A stretch of 36,319 bases of DNA from Ktedonobacterales bacterium (GTDB taxonomy: Bacteria > Chloroflexota > Ktedonobacteria > Ktedonobacterales > DATBGS01). This document shows, piece by piece, positions 1 to 8,306 of this stretch (position 1 is its first letter; each line of letters starts with the position of its first letter). The position numbers and the translations under genes are program-made. Under the pieces are notes generated by a model. It saw only the letters and a list, made by a program, of their open reading frames with translations, was not told where the DNA came from and ran no database searches. The stretch covers positions 1-36,319 of the forward strand of contig DATBHW010000001.1 of NCBI GenBank assembly GCA_036557285.1, given 5' to 3'.

Positions 1-280
1 CTCCCCTTTCCTGCCGACAAGCGGCGGAGAAAATGGAACGACCACATCGGGGAACCCTGGCCCGGAGAGGCCGCAGGGTTCACAGATATGGTCGCTGGGG
101 GGTCTGGCGGAGGGTCTCAATGGTACAATACTCCCCAGCCCTATATCTGGACAAGCCGGATGTGGGGTCATGGCAGGGCCGACGTTTTTGGCGTCGGCTA
201 TGCCAGCCGTTCTTCAGATGGTTTTTGATAGCTGGGTGTGAGCTACCCTCCAGAACAAAATGTATCCAACCAACGGGTAT
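1..280 (-). ncRNA. Structured leader RNA of the repeat element, 5' part
   Basis: The minus-strand transcript expected from the promoter at 287-316 would start near base 280. It would run through several hairpins to the window edge and continue, if the ends join, to the small ORF start at 36172, about 286 nt in all. The hairpin 178-184/192-198 (GCCGACG/CGTCGGC) has a counterpart at 22215-22222/22228-22235 where paired bases differ but pairing is kept. I do not recognise a known riboswitch or sRNA family. Confidence 0.6.
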
Positions 281-286
281 GCAGAG

Positions 287-316
287 AGTATAGCCTGACG
301 GGCTGCTCTCTGTCAA
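287..316 (-). promoter_or_regulatory. Sigma70-type promoter of repeat element copy A
   Basis: On the minus strand a perfect -35 TTGACA (311-316) is followed after 18 nt by a -10 TATACT (287-292). The internal copy has the equivalent TTGACA-17 nt-TACAAT at the same relative place, although the spacer sequence has diverged. Confidence 0.7.
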
Positions 317-379
317 GCGTTGGTGCGCCTTTTGGGGGGCAAGCAGGACTTTTGGCCGGTTGGCGGGTGAAAACCGCCT

Positions 380-465
380 ACCTGTAGCGCCGCCTTCCAG
401 GCGGCTGGACGCTGGCCTGCGGGTAAGTAGCCCTTGAGGGCAGACGGTGGCTGGCTTGCGCTGTG
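380..465. repeat. Dispersed palindromic (REP-like) repeat
   Basis: A GC-rich inverted repeat (core GCCGCCTTCCAGGCGGC) is followed by a conserved tail ending in GAGGGCAG. Its first 27 bases match 35825-35851 exactly and the tail is closely similar to 35852-35890, in the same orientation. If the window ends are joined, these two copies flank the small-ORF/leader-RNA element as direct repeats. The region 329-513 holds no gene. Confidence 0.75.
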
Positions 466-513
466 TGTTGGCGAGACAGTATAGTGGAAGAGGTGGGTGT
501 ATTTTAAGAGAGG

Positions 514-1401
514 ATGAGCAAATGGCAGAGAAAGGATGGTCTGAGCGTGTCTGATTTGGCAATTCTTGCCAGCTACGCGCACCCTGACGATGAGCAAGGG
601 GTGACGGGTACGCTGGCGTGGTATGCAGAGCGCGGCGTTCGTACTGGTTTGATTTGCGCAACGCGCGGTGAGCTAGGGGAGATTGCGGAGGCTGATCCTC
701 CGCTGGCAACGCCGGAGACGCTGGGCCAGGTGCGTGAACAGGAGATGCGCCGGGCGGCGGAGGTTGCGAAGATTGGGCAACTCTGGTTTCTGGATTACCG
801 CGATTCGGGGATGCGTGGGACGGACGGGAATCAGGATGCCGCAGCTTTTATGAATGTGGATGAGGGCGAGGCAGTGGGGAAGATTGTGCGCGTAATTCGA
901 GCGTTTAAGCCAACGGTGATAACGACGTTTGATCCAACGGGAGGCTATGGGCATCCCGATCATATTCGGATTCAGGAGTTGACGACGAAGGCGTTCCACG
1001 CAGCGAAGGATGCGGGGCAGTATCCTGAGACGGGCGCGGCGTGGGAGGTGAAACGGCTCTTTTATACTTCGATGCCACGCAGCAGGATTCGGCAGCTCGC
1101 GCAGTTTGCGCGGGAGGCGGGTATGGCGAGCAATTTTACGGGTATGGACCCGGAGAAGCTGGGCCTGCCGGATGAGATGATTACGAATCAGATAGATGTG
1201 CGCGCGTATCTGGACCTGAAGCGCAGGTCGGTGACTCAGCACCGCACGCAGATGAATCCGAACAGCCCGTTTGCGAGGCTGCCGGAAGAGATTACGGCAC
1301 AGTGGCGCGGGACGGAGTATTTTGCCCTGGCGGCGGGGACGCCTGTGGATAGGTCGGACCCGGCGGCTGCGGCTGATCTGTTTGCAGGGCTGGGGGCGTA
1401 A
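514..1401 (+). CDS. LmbE/PIG-L family N-acetyl-sugar deacetylase
   Basis: The 295-aa product carries the PIG-L/LmbE zinc-hydrolase signatures: AHPDDE at residues 22-27 and GHPDH at 146-150, so H23, D26 and H150 are the likely zinc ligands. The segment LDYRDSGM (93-100) is typical of the MshB/Mca/BshB branch. That branch removes acetyl groups from GlcNAc-inositol or GlcNAc-malate intermediates of low-molecular-weight thiols, or cleaves thiol conjugates. The exact substrate cannot be told from the sequence. ATG 514 has its purine-rich stretch too close. A GTG at 547, about 10 nt after AAAGGA, is an alternative start that keeps the whole domain. The protein is soluble with no signal peptide, and the gene stands alone. 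Confidence 0.88.
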   Translation: MSKWQRKDGLSVSDLAILASYAHPDDEQGVTGTLAWYAERGVRTGLICATRGELGEIAEADPPLATPETLGQVREQEMRRAAEVAKIGQLWFLDYRDSGMRGTDGNQDAAAFMNVDEGEAVGKIVRVIRAFKPTVITTFDPTGGYGHPDHIRIQELTTKAFHAAKDAGQYPETGAAWEVKRLFYTSMPRSRIRQLAQFAREAGMASNFTGMDPEKLGLPDEMITNQIDVRAYLDLKRRSVTQHRTQMNPNSPFARLPEEITAQWRGTEYFALAAGTPVDRSDPAAAADLFAGLGA

Positions 1402-1442
1402 TAGCGAACCCGTTTGCGCGCAGGGCTGCGTTCGTGTTGGCG

Positions 1443-1475
1443 CGGCGGTTATCTGCCAGGGACGGTGGTACACAC
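1443..1475. repeat. Partial REP-like repeat
   Basis: CTGCCAGGGACGGTGGTAC matches the half-site seen in the other palindromic repeats (CCAGGGACGGCGG). It lies between the deacetylase gene and the MarR promoter, in 1402-1541, where no gene is visible. Confidence 0.5.
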
Positions 1476-1541
1476 GGTTGGTCAGGTAATGGATAATTCG
1501 AGGGCTGCGCTGTCCAGCGATGGCGGCGCGGCCCTTTTCTC

Positions 1542-1588
1542 TTGACAAAACGGTTCGATTTTATTACTATTAGAGAGGAGAATAGTAA
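1542..1588 (+). promoter_or_regulatory. Promoter and probable MarR operator
   Basis: TTGACA (1542-1547), 17 nt, then TACTAT (1565-1570) forms a sigma70-like promoter. A perfect 8-bp inverted repeat, TTACTATT (1564-1571) and AATAGTAA (1581-1588), separated by 9 nt, covers the -10 box and the expected start point near 1577. This is the layout of an autoregulatory MarR operator and it directly precedes the MarR gene. The operator assignment is inference from position and symmetry. Confidence 0.75.
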
Positions 1589-1628
1589 GGAAATCGAAGT
1601 AATTTTGGTGGAGGCACGAGGGTTAGAT

Positions 1629-2219
1629 ATGAATGAACGACAAGATCAGGCGGCAGGGTTGGATGATGCCGTTCTTCTGGATGGGGCGCTCATTACGGCG
1701 CTTGAGACGATTTTGCCCCGGTATTTTCGGGCGGTTCGCCATGTGATCGATCAGGCGGAAGGGGCGGGCGCGCGAGCGACCAACGGGAGCGAGAGTGCCG
1801 AGGCCCAGCCGAGGCAAGCGCCCGCCGCCGCAGGCGCCGAGCGGCTGACGCTGGCGCAGTTTCGCTGTGTGCAGGCGATTGCGGCGCAGGGTACGACGCT
1901 GACGACGCATCTGGCCTGGCAGATGGGGGTGACGATGCCAACGATGACGAGCCGAATTGATGGACTGGTGGAGCGGGGGATGGTGGAGCGCCAGCCTGAT
2001 CCACAGAGTCGGCGGCAGGTGCTGCTGCGTCTAACGCCTGGCGGGCAGCGGGCGCTGGAGCGGTATCAGGGGGTGGTGGATGGCTGGCTGCGCAGCTTGC
2101 TGGCTGAACTGAACGCGGAGCAGAAGCGGCAGCTGCTCGCGGGGTTGGATGATCTGGACAAGCTTCTGGATGCCGACATTCGCGCTCGCGCTGAGCAGGA
2201 TGCGGCGGTAGAGCGTTAG
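1629..2219 (+). CDS. MarR family transcriptional regulator
   Basis: The 196-aa product holds a MarR winged helix: a recognition-helix region around TTHLAWQMGVTMPTMTSRI, a wing with DPQSRRQVLLRLT, and a closing dimerisation helix. An alanine/glycine-rich insert separates the N-terminal helix from the DNA-binding domain, which makes it longer than the usual 140-160 aa. The frame is open further upstream, but that stretch overlaps the promoter, so ATG 1629 (7 nt after GAGGG) is the sensible start. It is the first gene of an operon with an ABC exporter. It probably represses its own operon and is released by a ligand that the transporter exports. The ligand is unknown. Confidence 0.85.
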   Translation: MNERQDQAAGLDDAVLLDGALITALETILPRYFRAVRHVIDQAEGAGARATNGSESAEAQPRQAPAAAGAERLTLAQFRCVQAIAAQGTTLTTHLAWQMGVTMPTMTSRIDGLVERGMVERQPDPQSRRQVLLRLTPGGQRALERYQGVVDGWLRSLLAELNAEQKRQLLAGLDDLDKLLDADIRARAEQDAAVER

Positions 2220-2230
2220 GAGAAGAGCGG

Positions 2231-3265
2231 ATGCCGATGATTTCTGAAGGCGCTTTGACGGATGCGCCTGCGGCGCGCGGGTCGGGCGCGGCTATCGAGG
2301 CGTATGAGTTGGTGCGGCGCTTCGAGGCGTTTACGGCGGTTGATCATCTCTCGTTTTCGGTGAAGCCTGGCGAGGTGTTTGGCTTTCTAGGGCCAAATGG
2401 CGCGGGGAAAAGCACAACGATTAAGATGCTTTGCACACTGCTGCGCCCGACAGAGGGCTGGGCGCGGGTGAACGGCTATGATGTGGCGCATCAGTCGGCG
2501 GAGGTGCGGGCTTCGATTGGGATTATTTTTCAGGATTATAGCCTGGACGATAGGATTACAGCGGAAGAGAATCTGCGCTTTCACTGCATGATTTATCATG
2601 TGCCGTCCCGCGAGCGGCGAGCGCGCATCAGGAGGATGCTGGAGATGGTTGATCTGGCTGATCGCGGGGGGGAGCGAGTGCGGCTGTTTTCGGGCGGGAT
2701 GAAGCGGCGGCTGGAGATTGCGCGGGGTCTGCTGCATCGTCCGGCGGTGCTGTTTCTAGATGAGCCGACGGTAGGGCTGGACCCGCAGACGCGGCAGAAT
2801 ATTTGGGAGCATTTGCATACGCTGCGCAAGGAGGAGGGTATCACGATTTTTATGACGACACATTATATGGATGAGGCGGAAAACTGTGATCGCATTGGGA
2901 TTATGGATCACGCGCGGTTGATTGCGCTGGATACCCCTGCGGCGCTGAAGGCGGGGCTGGGGGGTGATGTGGTTCGTTTGCGAACGGCGGATAACGGCGC
3001 TGCGGCCAGCTATCTGCGCCAGGAGTATAGTCTTGCGCCGGTGGAAGAAGATGGAGCGGTGCGCGTGGAGGTGGGGCAGGGAGATCGGTTTGTGCCGGAA
3101 CTGCTGCGCAATTTTCCTATAGCCGTACAGTCGGTGGATATAGCGCGGCCAACGCTCAATGATGTGTTTTTGCAACTGACCGGGCGGGCAATTCGTGAGG
3201 AGCAGGCATCGGATCAGGATCGGTTGCGCACGGCGCTCAAACGGCGCGGGGGGAGGGGTGCTTAG
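2231..3265 (+). CDS. ABC transporter ATP-binding protein, DrrA-like
   Basis: The 344-aa product has one nucleotide-binding domain with Walker A GPNGAGKST (54-62), signature SGGMKRRLEIARG (154-166), Walker B LFLDEPT (174-180) and a switch histidine in TTHYMDEAE. A C-terminal extension of about 100 residues matches the DrrA/CcmA-type daunorubicin-resistance ATPases. It should energise the permease encoded next to export a hydrophobic drug or lipid. ATG 2231 follows an AGGAG by about 8 nt, and the gene begins 11 nt after the MarR stop. The ATPase and permease genes abut exactly. Confidence 0.93.
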   Translation: MPMISEGALTDAPAARGSGAAIEAYELVRRFEAFTAVDHLSFSVKPGEVFGFLGPNGAGKSTTIKMLCTLLRPTEGWARVNGYDVAHQSAEVRASIGIIFQDYSLDDRITAEENLRFHCMIYHVPSRERRARIRRMLEMVDLADRGGERVRLFSGGMKRRLEIARGLLHRPAVLFLDEPTVGLDPQTRQNIWEHLHTLRKEEGITIFMTTHYMDEAENCDRIGIMDHARLIALDTPAALKAGLGGDVVRLRTADNGAAASYLRQEYSLAPVEEDGAVRVEVGQGDRFVPELLRNFPIAVQSVDIARPTLNDVFLQLTGRAIREEQASDQDRLRTALKRRGGRGA

Positions 3266-4075
3266 ATGGCGAAGATGGTTGCTGCGCCAGAGACGACCAG
3301 GCAGAGGCGCGTGGCGGTGAAGCGGTTGCTGGATGTGGAGGCGATCTTGATGCTGTGCGAGCGTGATCTGGTGCGCTTTTTCCGCGAGCGAACGCAGTTG
3401 TATGGGTCGCTGGCGCGCACAGTGGTCTGGCTGTTTATTCTAGGGGTGGGCTTGCGCGGTTCGGTGCGCGCGCCCGATAACCTTTCGTATCTGGTGTTTG
3501 TGTTCCCTGGGATGATGGCGATGGCGATTGTCTTTGCTTCATTTCAGAGCGCGATCAGTATTATTTTTGATCGGGAGTTTGGCTTTCTCAAGGAGATTTT
3601 AGTTGCGCCGATTCCGCGCACGTCTATTGTAATTGGCAAGGGGCTGGCAGGCGCGCTGATGGCTACGTTGCAGGGGACGCTTATCTTTGTGTTTGCGCCG
3701 TTTGTGGGGGTCTGGCCCGCGCCGTGGGCGATTCTGGCTTCGATGGGGGTGATGCTGCTGACAGGGCTAGGATTGACGGGCGTGGGCATTCTGATTGCGT
3801 CACGGATGCGTTCGTTCGAGGGTTTTGGGACAATCAATAATTTCATTATTCTGCCGCTGTATTTCATCAGCGGCGCGCAGTTTCCGCTTACCAATGCTCC
3901 GCGCTGGCTCCAGGTTATTGCTCTTTTCAATCCGCTGACGTATGCGGTTGATATGCTGCGCGGCCTGCTAGATGGCTATTGGGTATATCCGCCCGCGCTT
4001 GATCTTGGGGTGGTGGTGGGATTTGCGGTGGTCATTTTGAGCGCGGCGACGTTTGTTTTTGGTCGGCAGGAGTAG
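3266..4075 (+). CDS. ABC-2 type transporter permease, DrrB-like
   Basis: The 269-aa integral membrane protein has about six hydrophobic segments and the ABC-2 layout. It includes the conserved region LKEILVAPIPRTSIVIGKGL and the late motif LPLYFISGAQFP before the last helices, as in DrrB/NodJ-type exporters. Its ATG follows the ATPase stop codon without a gap, and GGAGGGG inside the upstream gene serves as ribosome binding site, so translation is probably coupled. Together with the ATPase it forms a half-size exporter controlled by the MarR gene. The substrate is unknown; drug or antibiotic efflux is the usual role of such trios. Confidence 0.9.
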   Translation: MAKMVAAPETTRQRRVAVKRLLDVEAILMLCERDLVRFFRERTQLYGSLARTVVWLFILGVGLRGSVRAPDNLSYLVFVFPGMMAMAIVFASFQSAISIIFDREFGFLKEILVAPIPRTSIVIGKGLAGALMATLQGTLIFVFAPFVGVWPAPWAILASMGVMLLTGLGLTGVGILIASRMRSFEGFGTINNFIILPLYFISGAQFPLTNAPRWLQVIALFNPLTYAVDMLRGLLDGYWVYPPALDLGVVVGFAVVILSAATFVFGRQE

Positions 4076-4084
4076 GTAGGCGGT

Positions 4085-4143
4085 TGAAGGCCGCGCCTGG
4101 AGGCTGTGCTGCCAGGGACGCCGCCTGTACCGCCGTCCCTGGC
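4085..4143. repeat. REP-like palindrome, possible bidirectional terminator
   Basis: GCCAGGGACG (4111-4120) and CGTCCCTGGC (4134-4143) form a perfect 10-bp stem with a 13-nt loop, between two convergent genes. No T-tract follows on either strand. A role in transcript stabilisation or termination is possible, but it also belongs to the dispersed palindrome family of this window. Confidence 0.6.
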
Positions 4144-4160
4144 GCGTTTGGTTTCTGCTG

Positions 4161-6674
4161 TTAGACTGGCGACCAGTACAATGGGCCGCCGTTGTCCTGA
4201 AATGCAGAGCAGCCGCCGTTGCTGAGGGCGCAGGTAAAGGTTTTGTAGGATGGGACTGTCGAGCTGGTCGGCTGAGCGATGGTGATGCCGCTGCTGTTGG
4301 GCAGCCAGGATGCCTGGGCGTTGGGGTAGGCATAGGTTTTGATGCCGCTGCCATCTACGTTGATGGTGTAGACGGCGTTGGCGGTGGTGAGCAGAGCTTT
4401 TTTGCCATCGGGCGAAAGGAGCGGCGTGGGTTGGAAGGGAAGGTTGTCGGAGTTCTGCCCCAGGTCTACCCCAGAGAAGAGGTGGAAGAGGCTCGTTTGA
4501 TTCAGCTTGCTATACCAGATGCCGTCGCTGCTGCCGCCGGGCCGCCTGCCATGCCAGAGGATGCGTGTGCCGTCGGGCGAGATGTCGAAGGGGGCGTAGC
4601 CGGTGAACTGCGGGCCTGGCCCTTCGAGGGCTTGCGCGGTCCCCAGGGTGAAGAGCTTTTTGTCGCTGTGGGCATTGAGGTCGTATTGGCGGAGGATGAG
4701 GTCGTAGCTGCTGGCAGATTTGGAGACGAGTTCGCTGTAGAAGGCGAAGTGACCGCGCACGACGACTGAGCCAACGGGGATAGCTCCTCCATTGGGACTG
4801 AAGGCGACCTTGGCCTTGCCGCTGGCGGCGTCGTAGGCGAGGATGCTAGCGTTATTTTCGTCGCCGGAGATGAGCAGGGTATGGTTATCGGCCCAGGCGA
4901 TGCTGTTTGCGCCGCCCAGGGCGGTGATAAGTTTGCTGGAGCCAGGGGAGTTTGGGGTGGTGACGGCGCTGGTCTGAGTATCTATGACGTAGAGGTTGCC
5001 GAAGTAAAACCCATCGCTTGGGCCGGTGACGACGGCGATGAGGGCAGCGATATAACGCCCGTCGGGCGAGAAAAGGAGCGGCGTCAAGGGGTAGTCGTAG
5101 TTGACGCCCGCGTTTAAGAATGAATTCGGTTGGCCCACCTGGGGGATGTTGGTCATTTGCTGGGGGGCCTGTCCGTGAAGAGAGACGAAGACCTGATAGT
5201 CGCGCATGAAGGCATAGGACGGCTTGAGTACAGGGGGCGTGGTGGGGGTTACGGTCACGGTGCTGGCCGGAGTGTTGGTAGCTGCTGTGATGGGCGCGGC
5301 GCCGGTGCCAGTATGGAGGTTGACATAGGCCAGCCCGCCGACGGCAAGCGCGGCAACGACCAGCACTGCTGCGACGATGAGCAGCCATCTGTTACTGCTG
5401 CGGTTGGGGGCATTGTCGGGCGGCCATTCAGGGCGGGCAACACCCGGCGGACGTGTGCCGGAACGGCTGGGCGAACCGCCATAGGGATTGGTTGGACGGC
5501 GCGGCGGCGGGGCGGCAACGGTTCTGTCGTCGCTATAGTCGTTGTAGGGGTCAGGAGGCGCGTTGTAGGGTCTGCTGCCCCGGCCAGCGGAAGGCCGATT
5601 GTCGCCGTAGCTGCTGTAGGGGTCACGTTCGCCAGCGCGGTGGCGCGGTCTGGAGGGTATGTCGCCCCAGGTTGGGGGCGCGCCCCGGCCTGGATTGGAG
5701 CCATAGCCCACTCCAGGGTTAGAGCCATATCCAGCGCCCGGATTGGAGCCACGCGATGGGGAGGACGGGAAACCATAGCCTTCAGCGCCGATCTGGCGCG
5801 GGGTGGGCGCGGCGCGAGTGGACAGATCAACCTGGCTGCCTTGTCCTGCTTGAGTCAATCCCTGGACGGCGCGCAAGAGCGCGCTGGCGCTCTGGAAGCG
5901 TCTGTCGGGGTCTTTTGCCAGGGCCATTGCCAGCACACCATCGGCTTCGCGTGGGAGCGATGGGTTCAATGAGCGCGCGGGCTGAAGCGCGTCTTGGGCC
6001 TGCTTCATCATGATCTCGAAGGGAGTGCTGCCGCTGAAGGGGACGCGCCCGGTGAGCATTTGATAGAGGACGATGCCCAGGCTGTAGAGGTCGCTGCGGG
6101 CATCACTTTTGCCCATCGCTTGTTCGGGGGCCATGTATTCGACGGTGCCGACGCCCGCTCCGGTTGAGGTCAGTTTCTGGTCGCTGCTGGCGTCGCGGGC
6201 AATGCCGAAGTCGGCCAGCAGCAGGTGTTTGCCGCGCTGGATGAGGACGTTCTGCGGTTTGATGTCGCGGTGAACGATGCCTTGTTCGTGGGCATATTGT
6301 ACAGCGTCACACAGTTGGGTGAAGATTTCGGTAGCATCGGAGAGGGGGAGCGGTCCGTTGACGCGAGCGATGAGGTCGCGCAGGGTACCGTCAGGGGCAT
6401 AGGGCATGACGAGGTAGAGCAAGTCGTTTTCTTCGCCAAATTCGATGAGGGGCAGGATGTTGGGGTGCGAGAGTTTGGCAATGGCTTGCGCTTCGCGCAG
6501 GAATCGCTCACGAAACATCTTATCTTCACTGTAGCCCTGGCGAATGACTTTGACAGCGACTTCTCTGCCGAACGCGGTAGATTGTTTGGCGCGGTAGACC
6601 TCAGCCATCCCTCCACTGCCGACGCGCTCAATGAGTTCATAGGCGCCGAGCCGCGCCCCTTCCAGTCCAGCCAT
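4161..6674 (-). CDS. Membrane Ser/Thr protein kinase with beta-propeller-like ectodomain
   Basis: The N-terminal 278 residues are a PknB-type kinase: glycine loop GSGGMAEVY, K42 in VAVKV, catalytic HRDIKPQN (D137), DFG (D155) and APE. A 150-residue linker rich in Gly, Ser, Pro and Arg follows, with three tandem GSNPG-type repeats. One transmembrane helix (about 430-452) comes next, then an extracytoplasmic domain of roughly 380 residues. That domain has repeated SPDG motifs (SPDGRYIA, SPDGTRILW, SPDGKKALL) like TolB/PD40 propellers. The start at 6674 is chosen because GGAGGG lies 6 nt upstream; an in-frame ATG five codons earlier has no such site. It probably senses an extracellular cue. A PP2C phosphatase domain is encoded at 26938-27984. 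The gene is monocistronic. Confidence 0.9.
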   Translation of the reverse strand: MAGLEGARLGAYELIERVGSGGMAEVYRAKQSTAFGREVAVKVIRQGYSEDKMFRERFLREAQAIAKLSHPNILPLIEFGEENDLLYLVMPYAPDGTLRDLIARVNGPLPLSDATEIFTQLCDAVQYAHEQGIVHRDIKPQNVLIQRGKHLLLADFGIARDASSDQKLTSTGAGVGTVEYMAPEQAMGKSDARSDLYSLGIVLYQMLTGRVPFSGSTPFEIMMKQAQDALQPARSLNPSLPREADGVLAMALAKDPDRRFQSASALLRAVQGLTQAGQGSQVDLSTRAAPTPRQIGAEGYGFPSSPSRGSNPGAGYGSNPGVGYGSNPGRGAPPTWGDIPSRPRHRAGERDPYSSYGDNRPSAGRGSRPYNAPPDPYNDYSDDRTVAAPPPRRPTNPYGGSPSRSGTRPPGVARPEWPPDNAPNRSSNRWLLIVAAVLVVAALAVGGLAYVNLHTGTGAAPITAATNTPASTVTVTPTTPPVLKPSYAFMRDYQVFVSLHGQAPQQMTNIPQVGQPNSFLNAGVNYDYPLTPLLFSPDGRYIAALIAVVTGPSDGFYFGNLYVIDTQTSAVTTPNSPGSSKLITALGGANSIAWADNHTLLISGDENNASILAYDAASGKAKVAFSPNGGAIPVGSVVVRGHFAFYSELVSKSASSYDLILRQYDLNAHSDKKLFTLGTAQALEGPGPQFTGYAPFDISPDGTRILWHGRRPGGSSDGIWYSKLNQTSLFHLFSGVDLGQNSDNLPFQPTPLLSPDGKKALLTTANAVYTINVDGSGIKTYAYPNAQASWLPNSSGITIAQPTSSTVPSYKTFTCALSNGGCSAFQDNGGPLYWSPV

Positions 6675-6892
6675 CTCAGACCCTCCCATTGTGTCGCTCT
6701 TTTGCTCACACTATCATAGCATGCCCTGGCTACACTCTCCACATCTGTATACATAACGAACGAGGGTGTCTTTTTGCGCCGTCGTTTGCTTTCGCCGGTT
6801 CCTCTCTTGTTTGCTGCGCTTGTTGGCATGGCCCGTGCAACCTTAGAGAGAGTGGTCTATGCGCTTAAGCTAGACTTCCTAGACAGGAACGC

Positions 6893-8191
6893 ATGGTACT
6901 CTTGCTCTTACAGAAGGTTCTTTTGGGGCGCATGATTCACCTGCGCTTTGCAACGAGCAGCCCGGAGACGGATGTTTCGGACGAGCCGTTGGAGGCGACG
7001 CTGAAGTTGGGCGGGCTGGGGAAGCGCAGGCTCGGGCTGGGCGATTTTTCTCGTCGTCATCGTGTGCTGATTCGGGCGTTGGCACTGACGCTGGTTTGGG
7101 AGATTATGGCTGAGGTTGTGGGGCTGCTTTCGGCTACGATCTTTCCTCCGACGAATGATGTCTCGGCTTTTTTCCAGAACCATCCGGTGTTTCGCCAGGG
7201 GCAGTATCCACTATGGGAGACGATCTGGGCGCGTTGGGATGGCATCTGGTATACGCTGATTGCGACACAGGGCTATGGGCCGCGCGCGGGCGGGCTTGAC
7301 GCTTTTTTTCCGGCGTTTCCAGGGTTGATTCATATAGTCGGTGATGTGCTCGGGGGGAATTATCTGCTGGCGGGCGTGCTGCTGAATCGCGTGCTGCTTT
7401 TCCCGACTGTCGCGCTATTTGTGCAGATCGTGCGTGAGGAGGCGGGGGAGCGCGCGGCATGGAGCGCGCCGCTGTTCTTCTTGCTGGTCCCTGTGGCGGT
7501 TTTTTTTCTGGCGGTGTATACCGAGACGCTGTTTCTGCTGGCGTGCCTGGGGTGTTTTCTGGCGATGCGCCACGAACGCTGGCTGATAGCAGGGCTGTGC
7601 TGCGCGGTGGCGACGGCCACGCGCTTGCCGGGGATTGTACTGGTCGGGGCGGTGCTGGTGGAAGGATTGGTGAGCCGCAGCTATTGGAAGGGGCTGGGCG
7701 CGGCGGCGCTGGGGATGAGTGGGCTGGCGGCGTATGCGCTTTATCTGCAACTGCTCTATCATGATCCGCTGGCATTTCAGCATGCTTATAACTATGGCTG
7801 GGGCGGCAGGCATTTTACGCTGGGCATCTGGGCGGGGCCACAGGAGTATCTGCAACTGCTTATCAATGGCTGGCCCTGGGATAACCGGGCTGACATTACC
7901 TCTCTAAGCTGCGTGCTGGCGCTGGTGGTAGATTGCACACTGCTGGCGGTGATGTGGCGTCCGATGCGTTGGTCGTATCGCCTGTTTGTGGTGGGGAGTA
8001 TGCTGCTGCCGCTGTTATCGGCGACGCTGTTCGCCTACAACCGCTATAGCCTGGTGTTGTTTCCGTTTTTGCTGGTGGCGTGCCGGTGGACGGCGAAACG
8101 GCCCACGCTGCGCGAGGCGACGCTGTTGGTGATGGGCTTCTTGTCAGTGTTGGGTCTGGTGATGTTTACGGCGAGCTATTGGGTGGGCTGA
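6893..8191 (+). CDS. PIG-V-like membrane mannosyltransferase
   Basis: The 432-aa polytopic membrane protein has about ten hydrophobic segments. Features shared with PIG-V family glycosyltransferases are WARWDGIWY near the end of the first loop, the FFPAFPGL motif, and FFLAVYTETLF in a membrane helix. Such enzymes transfer a sugar from a polyprenyl-phosphate donor on the outer face of the membrane. In bacteria the acceptor is usually unknown. ATG 6893 has AGGA 5 nt upstream; an alternative ATG at 6932 would only trim the N-terminus. It is divergent from the kinase gene, and 6675-6892 between them shows no other gene. Confidence 0.78.
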   Translation: MVLLLLQKVLLGRMIHLRFATSSPETDVSDEPLEATLKLGGLGKRRLGLGDFSRRHRVLIRALALTLVWEIMAEVVGLLSATIFPPTNDVSAFFQNHPVFRQGQYPLWETIWARWDGIWYTLIATQGYGPRAGGLDAFFPAFPGLIHIVGDVLGGNYLLAGVLLNRVLLFPTVALFVQIVREEAGERAAWSAPLFFLLVPVAVFFLAVYTETLFLLACLGCFLAMRHERWLIAGLCCAVATATRLPGIVLVGAVLVEGLVSRSYWKGLGAAALGMSGLAAYALYLQLLYHDPLAFQHAYNYGWGGRHFTLGIWAGPQEYLQLLINGWPWDNRADITSLSCVLALVVDCTLLAVMWRPMRWSYRLFVVGSMLLPLLSATLFAYNRYSLVLFPFLLVACRWTAKRPTLREATLLVMGFLSVLGLVMFTASYWVG

Positions 8192-8275
8192 TCGCTCTGA
8201 AGAGGAGCGTTCGGTTCATCATAGCGGCGTGCGCCTGGAGGGGCGGGGGCGGCGTTCGTTATAGGCCAACGGTGG

Positions 8276-8297
8276 GCCGCCGTCTCGGCGGCGGTAC
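8276..8297. repeat. Short REP-like palindrome
   Basis: GCCGCCGTCTCGGCGGCGGTAC forms a compact stem-loop between the convergent glycosyltransferase and toxin genes. It resembles the other GC-rich palindromes that end in GGTAC or GCTACA. The rest of 8192-8306 shows nothing recognisable. Confidence 0.5.
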
Positions 8298-8306
8298 GGG
8301 TGGTGT

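Larger units (their letters stand above)
1..328 (-). repeat. Repeat element, leader and promoter half (copy A)
   Basis: Bases 1-141 are identical to 36179-36319, and the similarity to the internal copy at 22036-22364 continues to about base 328. Read on the minus strand, this is a promoter followed by a structured leader. Joined to the end of the window it gives a complete element colinear with the internal copy, including the small ORF at 35966-36172. Nested stems are visible: 39-44 with 89-94, 53-59 with 74-80, 172-175 with 201-204, and 178-184 with 192-198. Confidence 0.85.

Noticed and set aside
80-709. Minus-strand 209-codon frame through the first repeat
   Set aside because: It crosses the structured leader, the promoter and the start of the deacetylase gene, and its composition is non-coding.
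673-1548. Long minus-strand open frames opposite the deacetylase, ABC and other genes
   Set aside because: They are Arg/Pro/His-rich shadows of well-recognised genes on the other strand, with no domains or ribosome binding sites.
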